From a virus, in IMG/VR virus record IMGVR_UViG_3300008267_009718, positions 1 through 64,000 of that record: a stretch of 64,000 nt of DNA; one strand, given 5' to 3'. A program made the position numbers and the translations under genes. The stretch's first letter is position 1. Every line of letters begins with the position of its first letter. The notes beneath the pieces are model-generated. The model saw only the letters and a list, made by a program, of their open reading frames with translations. It was not told where the DNA came from and made no database searches. Below are positions 48,087 to 55,044 of this stretch, in pieces.

Positions 48087-49127
48087 TTATATTAATTCCC
48101 TAACAAAAGATAATACCGCATTATCTGATATCACATATTTGATAATATTCAAAGTTAAAACGTCTCCTGTATTAATTTGAATTTCTTCTAAAGTATTCCC
48201 ATAAAAATCTCCATTTATGAATACATCAAAATTATCCACATTATTAGAATATGATAATTTCAAATTAGTAGTGTAATCAAAGGTATAAGTTGATTGAGTC
48301 GAACCTGATGGAGGGTAGGTTTCTACATATACCGATGGTGGTGGTGGTTCTTCTCTTTTAAGTCTTCTTTTTGGTGTTGTTATATCAGTTTCATACATTT
48401 GAAGTATTCTTGTAACAGCTGGTTGAATCTCAAATTGATCTTCGTCAATTAAAAACCCTAACATAGTAAAAGTATATTTTTGAATATAAACTTTTCTTTT
48501 TTCCAAATCCATTACCGATTCATCCGAAATGTCGTCATTAATTATTGGAATATAATGTCCTTTAATTACTTGATATGCTTGTCTTGATGAAAATTTTTCT
48601 AAAACAATTTGATTAAATTTATTCAGTTCTCTCATCCTGTTACAAATTATTGCAACGGTATATTTTATATCTACAGGTACTGGCTGGGGTATTTTATAAA
48701 TGTCCATACCGTGTCTTTGTCCATCCCAAGTTGGTACTTGAGCATAATAATATTGTCGTCTATTTGGTATATTATATCTTAATGCAGGATTAGAACCATA
48801 TTTTACTTCAGGTGTTCTGATTATAGTAATGAACGGAGGTTCGGCATTTTTGTCTATATTTTGAAAATCCCAAGTTTCTACAAATTGACTCCAATTCTGA
48901 GTTGAGATTAAAATATCAACTGTTGGTATGGTTTTCCCTTCAACAACACATCTAAGTTCATCTTTAACAAAATCCAAAAAACCCCTATCCAAATCGGCAT
49001 GTAATAGAGACTTAGGTAAATATGTACCATCCATTTCTATCATTTCCTTTAATTCAACTCTTCTTGGATATAATGTTTTAGACTGAGTTAAAGGTATCTT
49101 TTTTTTTATTTTATTTGGTAAAGGCAT
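48087..49127 (-). CDS. 15: Tail terminator / sheath stabiliser, gp15-like
   Basis: 346 residues (T4 gp15 is 272). The order of features matches gp15: a helix and strand TVDILISTQNWSQFVETWDF, then PFITIIRTPEVKYGSNPALR, then VPVDIKYTVAIICNRMRELN and KRKVYIQKYTFTMLGFLIDE. In T4 gp15 caps the tube and sheath and joins the tail to the head. The C-terminal ~70 residues are an extra Pro-rich linker and small beta domain (EEPPPPSVYVETYPPSGS). It lies two bases from the next gene and near gp14. Identification by pattern and position. Confidence 0.8.
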   Translation of the reverse strand: MPLPNKIKKKIPLTQSKTLYPRRVELKEMIEMDGTYLPKSLLHADLDRGFLDFVKDELRCVVEGKTIPTVDILISTQNWSQFVETWDFQNIDKNAEPPFITIIRTPEVKYGSNPALRYNIPNRRQYYYAQVPTWDGQRHGMDIYKIPQPVPVDIKYTVAIICNRMRELNKFNQIVLEKFSSRQAYQVIKGHYIPIINDDISDESVMDLEKRKVYIQKYTFTMLGFLIDEDQFEIQPAVTRILQMYETDITTPKRRLKREEPPPPSVYVETYPPSGSTQSTYTFDYTTNLKLSYSNNVDNFDVFINGDFYGNTLEEIQINTGDVLTLNIIKYVISDNAVLSFVRELI

Positions 49128-49129
49128 TT

Positions 49130-50140
49130 TTAAAATATTTTTGGTTCTATATTAAATATAACTTTAGATCTCGATACTACATCATAATCTGAGTTTCTAA
49201 ATATCAAAATTTGATTCTTATTAGCAAAAATAATTCTGTCAACTTTTCTTTTTGATTTGTAATCTCTCATACCATAAGTATTTATTATATATTTCCCATC
49301 TTTTTCGTAAAAAGAAGACATTGGTTTAATCTGACAGTTCAAACCAGAGATTGTAACATCTATTCCATACCACCTATCCATTTTAGAACCAAAAGGATAG
49401 TAAACAACATCAGATATACCCAATTTAGTTATAACATTATTAACTGATTGTTTTTCTAATTTTATACCACTTTCAATAGATTTCCATTGACGATTAACCA
49501 AAAAATTAATAAATTCTTTGTCATTTCTAAATGTAGACACTAACCAATCGGACATATCTTCATTAGAATCTAACTCTTTATATCTCAAATATAATAAATC
49601 GTGAATTTCTAATTTGGTATCAAAATAATTCATAATCGACCAATCTTCTAAAGGGTCTCCGATTTTATCACCAATAGTGTAAATTCCTCTCAATCCAGCA
49701 CTATAAATCTCATCTTCTTCCATCCAATTATCAGGAAAAGCCATTTTGAGGGATGATAATATTGTTTTAGAATTTATACCAATAGTTGAGGGAACGGAAG
49801 AACCCTCTATTTTATAATTTTTGTCAAATTCATCTTTATCAATACTTATTACCTCTCTTTCAGGTTGGATTTTAATCTTATCTTTATCAAATATAAAATC
49901 ACCTGAGCTACCAACAATTTTAATTTTTCCTGGTATTGGGTTTTTATCTTCCACAGATTTTACTTTATTGAAAAAATATTTTTTAGTTCTCCCCTTTTCC
50001 CAAAGTTTTACTGATAAATAAGTGTATTTTGTCGGCTCCACATTATTATCAATATCATCTTCTGAAGACTCAATTAATTTTTTTACTCTGAAATATTGTG
50101 ATTCAGACAAAATAATTTTCATTTTATTTAAATTTTTCAT
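49130..50140 (-). CDS. Unknown protein with possible PD-(D/E)xK nuclease-like core
   Basis: 336 residues. The start at 50140 overlaps gp14 by four bases (ATGA); the internal ATG at 50122 gives MKIILSESQYFRVKKLIESS, a leader like those of the genes at 18852 and 26457. Near the C-terminus, RWYGIDVTISGLNCQIKPMS contains D261 and Q270-x-K272, which fits the D ... (E/Q)xK core of the PD-(D/E)xK nuclease fold, with VDRIIFANKNQILIF after it. This motif is short, so a nuclease role is a suggestion. Lying between gp14 and gp15, it may be a virion-associated protein. Confidence 0.65.
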   Translation of the reverse strand: MKNLNKMKIILSESQYFRVKKLIESSEDDIDNNVEPTKYTYLSVKLWEKGRTKKYFFNKVKSVEDKNPIPGKIKIVGSSGDFIFDKDKIKIQPEREVISIDKDEFDKNYKIEGSSVPSTIGINSKTILSSLKMAFPDNWMEEDEIYSAGLRGIYTIGDKIGDPLEDWSIMNYFDTKLEIHDLLYLRYKELDSNEDMSDWLVSTFRNDKEFINFLVNRQWKSIESGIKLEKQSVNNVITKLGISDVVYYPFGSKMDRWYGIDVTISGLNCQIKPMSSFYEKDGKYIINTYGMRDYKSKRKVDRIIFANKNQILIFRNSDYDVVSRSKVIFNIEPKIF

Positions 50141-50649
50141 AATCCTCTAAATTCATTAGGTCCAACAGGAGATGCAGAAATTGTTCTATAAAAAGGTTTA
50201 TAACCACCATAAGTATGTTTGTTGTCGGAAACAACACGACCATCATTATTTACGGTATAATATCTCACAACAGTTTCACTCTCATAATAACCAATATAAT
50301 CACCAAAATTAATATCAACACCTAATTCGTCTAAAGTTTTTTGATAAATTGATATCCTAACATTACCAGGTTCCATTTGATCAATCCTTGTAGTTCCCAT
50401 CATTTTATTTTCAGGTGCCGATACTTGTATATATGCATTAAACTCAACAGGAGGTAAAAACTTAATACCATCTTCTAAAGTCTCACCATACACATCATCT
50501 GTTTTTGTTTTATATCTGTCAATACGATAAAGGACACAAGTAAAATTCATATCACCAATTAACCATTCTTCACCCATAGAAATATCAAGATTATAGTCGT
50601 TTTCACCAAAAAATTTACCTAACCTTGTTATTGGAACTTTATTTGACAT
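50137..50649 (-). CDS. 14: Neck protein, gp14-like
   Basis: 170 residues (T4 gp14 is 256). The sequence FTCVLYRIDRYKTKTDDVYG, followed by FLPPVEFNAYIQVSAPENKM and later INFGDYIGYYESETVVRYYT, resembles the head-closure/neck family gp14, which sits with gp13 at the head-tail junction. It is immediately next to gp15-like and near gp13-like genes, the expected neck group. Identification is by pattern and context; similarity to T4 itself is low. Confidence 0.75.
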   Translation of the reverse strand: MSNKVPITRLGKFFGENDYNLDISMGEEWLIGDMNFTCVLYRIDRYKTKTDDVYGETLEDGIKFLPPVEFNAYIQVSAPENKMMGTTRIDQMEPGNVRISIYQKTLDELGVDINFGDYIGYYESETVVRYYTVNNDGRVVSDNKHTYGGYKPFYRTISASPVGPNEFRGL

Positions 50650-50662
50650 AAAAACAGTTTTA

Positions 50663-50674
50663 TTGATAAATATC
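50663..50674 (-). promoter_or_regulatory. TATTTATA-type candidate late promoter
   Basis: GATATTTATCAA on the coding strand, ending 13 bases before the gp14 ATG at 50649, in the divergent gap with the helicase gene. Confidence 0.45.
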
Positions 50675-50709
50675 TAAATAATAATTATTATTGTATAAAA
50701 CTGTTTATT

Positions 50710-52419
50710 TTGGAGATTACCTCGAAAACAATAGAACAAAAAGCATTAGATATTTTAGAAGTGTATTCGGGTGCTAACAATTTTATTTTGTATCTAAAAG
50801 AAAAAAAAGAAAAAAGTAAAAAATTCTACCCAACAAGGACACAATCTGATTACATAAATTCGTATTATAATGTTAGACCGAAAATAGCAAGAAAATGGGT
50901 TGAGTTAGATACTTATTTTGCTAAAAAATTCGCGGAAGAAAAGTATTTGTTTCAAACCCCTGAGGGAAAATTTTTTGAAAAAGACGTTTTATCTGAATTT
51001 TGGATTCCTAAGTCAGCATTAATTAAATCCCATACGGTAGAAAAAGTTGAGATTGACTATTCTAAATACGAACATCGTCCTCCACTTTCACATCAAAAAG
51101 AAGCAATAGAAAAATTGGTTGGTTCTCGTAGATTTATATTGGCTGACGATATGGGACTTGGTAAAACCACATCAACTATTATTGCGGCGTTAGAAACGGG
51201 AGCTAAAAAGATTTTAATTATCTGTCCCGCATCACTTAAAATAAATTGGCAAAGAGAAATCGAAAACTATTCAGATAGAAGTGTGTATATTGCCGAAGGT
51301 AAAAAGTATTCTACCGAATCGGACTTTGTTATTGTCAATTATGATATATTAAAAAACTTTCACGATATTAAAGATATATCAAACTCACTACTTGTTCAGT
51401 CAAATTTTGAACTTGTTATTTTAGATGAAGCTCATATGGTATCTAATGCACAAGCACAAAGGACAAAAATAATTAACAACTTTGTTAAAAATATAAAAAG
51501 AGTTTGGTTACTCACAGGAACACCAATGACATCACGTCCGATGAATTATTATAATCTTTTGAGTATCATCGAAAGTCCCGTTGCACAGAATTGGATGGCT
51601 TATGCTATCCGATACTGTCAGGGATACCAATTCAAAGCGGGCAATAGAAAAGTATGGAATGTTCAAGGAGCATCAAATTTAGAAGAACTAAGAGACAGAA
51701 CATCAAAACAAATATTAAGAAGATTAAAAGAAGATGTTCTTGATTTACCTGATAAAATTATATCACCCATATATTTGAGATTACAATCAAAAGATTATGA
51801 AGAAATGATGGGAGAGTATTATGATTGGTATGATAACAAATCAGACGAATCATCATCTTTAACAATTCAGTTCAGTAAATTGATGAAGGTTAGAAAAATA
51901 ATTGCAAATGAAAAAGTTAAAAACACTATTGAATTTGCGGAAAACATAATTGAGCAGGGTAAAAAGGTTATCATATTTACAAATTTTACAGATACTTTAC
52001 AACTGATACATAATCATTTTGGTAAACAATCCGTTTATTTAGACGGTAGTTGTACAAAACCCCAAAGGCAATATGCCGTAGATCAATTCCAAGAAAATGA
52101 AAAGATTAAAGTATTTGTAGGTAATCTTAAAGCAGCAGGTGTTGGTTTAACTTTAACTTCTGCTGAGGTTGTTATTATGAATGATTTATCATTCGTTCCT
52201 GCGGAACACGCACAAGCCGAAGATAGAGCTTATCGTTATGGACAAAAAAATAATGTTCTTGTTTATTATCCTTTATTTGATAATACAATTGAGGGTGCAA
52301 TCTATGATATTTTAAATAGAAAAAAACAAATTATTAATACCGTAATGGGAGATACCTCAATAGAAAGTGGTGGAGATACTGTTGAGGAAATACTTAACTC
52401 TATTAACTCAATGAGATAA
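50710..52419 (+). CDS. SNF2-family DNA helicase/translocase
   Basis: 569 residues from a TTG start; no ATG exists upstream in frame before the divergent gap and none follows until the ATPase motif, so TTG is the most likely start. Walker A LADDMGLGKTTS (144-155), DEAH box 239-242, LLTGTPMTSRP (267-277), and the C-terminal helicase motifs VIIFTNFTDTLQLI and AEDRAYRYGQ are typical SNF2. It probably remodels DNA or protein-DNA complexes in replication, repair or recombination, where T4 has UvsW. It is the first gene of the plus-strand cluster and lies divergent from gp14. Confidence 0.9.
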   Translation: MEITSKTIEQKALDILEVYSGANNFILYLKEKKEKSKKFYPTRTQSDYINSYYNVRPKIARKWVELDTYFAKKFAEEKYLFQTPEGKFFEKDVLSEFWIPKSALIKSHTVEKVEIDYSKYEHRPPLSHQKEAIEKLVGSRRFILADDMGLGKTTSTIIAALETGAKKILIICPASLKINWQREIENYSDRSVYIAEGKKYSTESDFVIVNYDILKNFHDIKDISNSLLVQSNFELVILDEAHMVSNAQAQRTKIINNFVKNIKRVWLLTGTPMTSRPMNYYNLLSIIESPVAQNWMAYAIRYCQGYQFKAGNRKVWNVQGASNLEELRDRTSKQILRRLKEDVLDLPDKIISPIYLRLQSKDYEEMMGEYYDWYDNKSDESSSLTIQFSKLMKVRKIIANEKVKNTIEFAENIIEQGKKVIIFTNFTDTLQLIHNHFGKQSVYLDGSCTKPQRQYAVDQFQENEKIKVFVGNLKAAGVGLTLTSAEVVIMNDLSFVPAEHAQAEDRAYRYGQKNNVLVYYPLFDNTIEGAIYDILNRKKQIINTVMGDTSIESGGDTVEEILNSINSMR

Positions 52420-52447
52420 AACTATCAATGAATGATATTTATTGATA

Positions 52448-53539
52448 ATGAACGTATCAATAAAATATCATAATTCCGATTTACCTAAAAAAGATCACAA
52501 TCTTTATGAGGATTTTATAAAGTTTTTAAACACAAAATTCCCTCTTAAACATAAAGTAGGTATAGTATTTACCGGTGAGAGAATAGGAGGTATGACTACA
52601 GGTAGTCGAAACACCAAACACATTATAAAAGTCTTAACAAAGAAAAGACTTAATAGAGACATAATGAGGACATTAGCTCACGAATGGATTCACGAATATC
52701 AACTTGGTGTTTTAGGAAGAGAAAAAGGTTCAGATATTGGGGGTAGAAATGAAGATGAAGCAAATGCATATGCTGGTAGAATTATAAAAATGTTTGAAAA
52801 AAAATTTCCACAATATGATGAATCAATATTTGAGGGGTATAAAAAACTAACAAAAAAAATTGACTTAATTACTGAACAAATAGAAATTAAAAACAAAGAA
52901 AATGTTCAGAAGGAATTCTTGATGGAAATGAAAAAAATCGGAATTGATAAATTACCTTATTCATATTCCGCAATCAAAAGATTTGTTGATCCTGAGACAA
53001 TGGATATACACTATAATAAACATTACAAAGGATACGTAAAAAAATTAAATGATGCACTTTCAAGTAGAAAGGGGGATTTAGAACTTGAGGATATTATTAA
53101 ATCAATAAGCAAGTTTGATACTAAAGTTAGAAACAACGCTGGTGGAGCATTTAATCATGCATTATTTTGGAAAATGTTGTCCCCCACAAAACAAACACCT
53201 AAAGGTATTGTTGTTGATAAAATAAAAAAACAATATGGTTCATTTAATAAATTCAAAGAAGAATTTAATAAAACCGCATTAGATAGATTTGGTTCGGGAT
53301 GGGCTTGGTTAATATTAACTAAGACAGGAAGATTAAAAATTATGTCAACACCAAACCAAGATAACCCATTAATGAACGTGATTGAGGGTGGGGGTTACCC
53401 GATTCTTGGGCTTGATGTTTGGGAACACGCATATTATTTAAGATACAGAAACAAAAGAGACCAATACATTAAAAACTTTTGGGATTGTGTAAATTGGGAA
53501 TTTGTAAATGAACTATATGATTTAAGAATGAAAAAATAA
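52448..53539 (+). CDS. Zinc metallopeptidase-like domain fused to Fe/Mn superoxide dismutase
   Basis: 363 residues from the ATG at 52448 (a TTG six bases upstream is less likely). The N-terminal ~160 residues contain HEWIHEYQ (H78, E79, H82) followed by NEDEANAYA with E104, the layout of a zinc peptidase with a downstream glutamate ligand. Residues about 169-363 are a full Fe/Mn superoxide dismutase: LPYSYSAIKRFVDPETMDIH, ligand His188; NNAGGAFNHALFW, ligand His237; GLDVWEHAYYL, ligands Asp323 and His327. Gateway His192 and Tyr196 are kept, and Gln304 (NQDNPL) with GG before the second ligand suggests manganese or mixed metal use. It converts superoxide to peroxide. Such a fusion inside a phage is unusual. 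The two-domain reading is direct; any joint function is unknown. Confidence 0.88.
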   Translation: MNVSIKYHNSDLPKKDHNLYEDFIKFLNTKFPLKHKVGIVFTGERIGGMTTGSRNTKHIIKVLTKKRLNRDIMRTLAHEWIHEYQLGVLGREKGSDIGGRNEDEANAYAGRIIKMFEKKFPQYDESIFEGYKKLTKKIDLITEQIEIKNKENVQKEFLMEMKKIGIDKLPYSYSAIKRFVDPETMDIHYNKHYKGYVKKLNDALSSRKGDLELEDIIKSISKFDTKVRNNAGGAFNHALFWKMLSPTKQTPKGIVVDKIKKQYGSFNKFKEEFNKTALDRFGSGWAWLILTKTGRLKIMSTPNQDNPLMNVIEGGGYPILGLDVWEHAYYLRYRNKRDQYIKNFWDCVNWEFVNELYDLRMKK

Positions 53540-53541
53540 AA

Positions 53542-53551
53542 TATTTATATA
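53542..53551 (+). promoter_or_regulatory. TATTTATA-type candidate late promoter, plus strand
   Basis: TATTTATATA on the plus strand, ending 12 bases before the ATG at 53564. It supports the strand-specific nature of the element. Confidence 0.5.
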
Positions 53552-53563
53552 AAAACAATTATT

Positions 53564-54688
53564 ATGGCAATCATACCAGAACCTGAAAGATCTAAGTTAT
53601 ACACCCAAATTAGACACCTATTAGGGGCACCATTAAGGAGTGTTGAATTAGAAGACGAACAAATGGATACTTTACTTGAGTTTGCCATAGATCAATACTC
53701 CCAATCCGTTAATGATTGGTTAATAGAATCGCAATGGACAAGTTTGTGGAATTTAAATATAGAGACTCAATCATTATCACGTGCTTTTGTAACAAAAAGT
53801 TTAGACTATGAAACCAGATATACATATGCATATTCAAAAATTGTTGGTTTACAAGCCGGTGGTGAATGGGAATTAAAAAAGGATTACATTCAGTTGGTTC
53901 CTAATCAACAAATTTATGAAATACCTGCAAATAGAGAAATTAATGAATTACTATGGTTTACTCCCGCAGAATTAAATAATATGTTGTTCGACCCTTGGAC
54001 GTTTGGTGGTATTGCAGGAGGTGGTATATCAGGACCGGCAGGATACGCGCAACTTGGTAATATGTCAGGTTCATATTTTATGATGCCAGCATTTGATATG
54101 TTATTAAGAATGCAAGAAATCAATATCCAAAGAAGAATCATTGCAGGTGATTTAACGTATAGAATTACCGCATTACCTGGTGGTAAGAAAGCTATACATT
54201 TAATGAACACACCAGGAGGTAAATTTGATTTCGGTAATTCCACATTAGCAAAAGGTAAAGTATGGTATTGGTATTATGATGTTGGTCCCGAGGATAGAGA
54301 TAATTGTTTGAAGTCAAATCCTGACATAATTAAATTACCTTCTGACGTACCTATCGATAAATTATCTTGGGTTGATTTAAATCACCCAGCACAAGTTTGG
54401 GTTAGAAATTGGTTTATTGCTAGTTGTAAAGAAGTTTTATCAAAAGTTAGAGGTAAATTTAGTGGTAACCTTAAAACACCAGATTCTGAACTTACAATGG
54501 ATTATCAATCTTTGGCAACAGAAGGAAAAGACGAAAAAACAAAATTGGTTGAGGAATTGACAGGTGCTGAAGGTAAGTTGACAAGACTACGCCCTGATAA
54601 AGTTTTAGAGAGAGAGGCTTTACTTGCAGAAAATCTTAATAAAACTTTAAAGTTCAGGGCGTTCCCAAGACAAATTTATGTAATATGA
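53564..54688 (+). CDS. 13: Neck protein, gp13-like
   Basis: 374 residues (T4 gp13 is 309). N-terminus YTQIRHLLGAPLRSVELEDE followed by QMDTLLEFAIDQYSQSVNDW is the helical pattern of gp13-type neck proteins, which join head and tail. Later segments include VWYWYYDVGPEDRDN and VWVRNWFIASCKEVLSKVRG. It couples to the next gene by a four-base overlap (ATGA). In this phage it is separated from gp14 by the helicase and peptidase-dismutase genes, and lies on the other strand. Assignment by pattern and size. Confidence 0.75.
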   Translation: MAIIPEPERSKLYTQIRHLLGAPLRSVELEDEQMDTLLEFAIDQYSQSVNDWLIESQWTSLWNLNIETQSLSRAFVTKSLDYETRYTYAYSKIVGLQAGGEWELKKDYIQLVPNQQIYEIPANREINELLWFTPAELNNMLFDPWTFGGIAGGGISGPAGYAQLGNMSGSYFMMPAFDMLLRMQEINIQRRIIAGDLTYRITALPGGKKAIHLMNTPGGKFDFGNSTLAKGKVWYWYYDVGPEDRDNCLKSNPDIIKLPSDVPIDKLSWVDLNHPAQVWVRNWFIASCKEVLSKVRGKFSGNLKTPDSELTMDYQSLATEGKDEKTKLVEELTGAEGKLTRLRPDKVLEREALLAENLNKTLKFRAFPRQIYVI

Positions 54689-55044
54689 GTATAAGAATTG
54701 AAGACATATCCCCAAGAAAAAATGTTGTAAGATACAAAACACAAACAACACCTAAAACATCAAACATAGTAACTGATAAAATTGTCACAACTGAACATCA
54801 TAAAATTGATGAGGAATTATTAGTTATAGTTAAAGATGTTGAAAATTCGGAAGTTACTTTGAACTCAGAAAAAAACAAAACAGTTACCATTAAATCTTTG
54901 ACAACTGTTTTGATTAAATCTGATGTAGGTATGATTGATGAAGAATGGGACGAATTACTTTTAGAAAAAGGAGCTTGTGTTCAATTTCAGTTTGTAGAAG
55001 GTAATTGGTATATATTATCCTCCGACGGTCTCAAAATGTCTTAA
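54685..55044 (+). CDS. Small protein of unknown function, beta-rich
   Basis: 119 residues. The C-terminal half (TLNSEKNKTVTIKSLTTVLI, then ACVQFQFVEGNWYILSSDG) is strongly beta-type and resembles small virion proteins with a repeated-strand fold. It is translationally coupled to gp13 by a four-base overlap, so a head-tail junction or decoration role is possible. The last 30 bases overlap the end of the DNA polymerase gene on the other strand. Function unknown. Confidence 0.65.
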   Translation: MSIRIEDISPRKNVVRYKTQTTPKTSNIVTDKIVTTEHHKIDEELLVIVKDVENSEVTLNSEKNKTVTIKSLTTVLIKSDVGMIDEEWDELLLEKGACVQFQFVEGNWYILSSDGLKMS

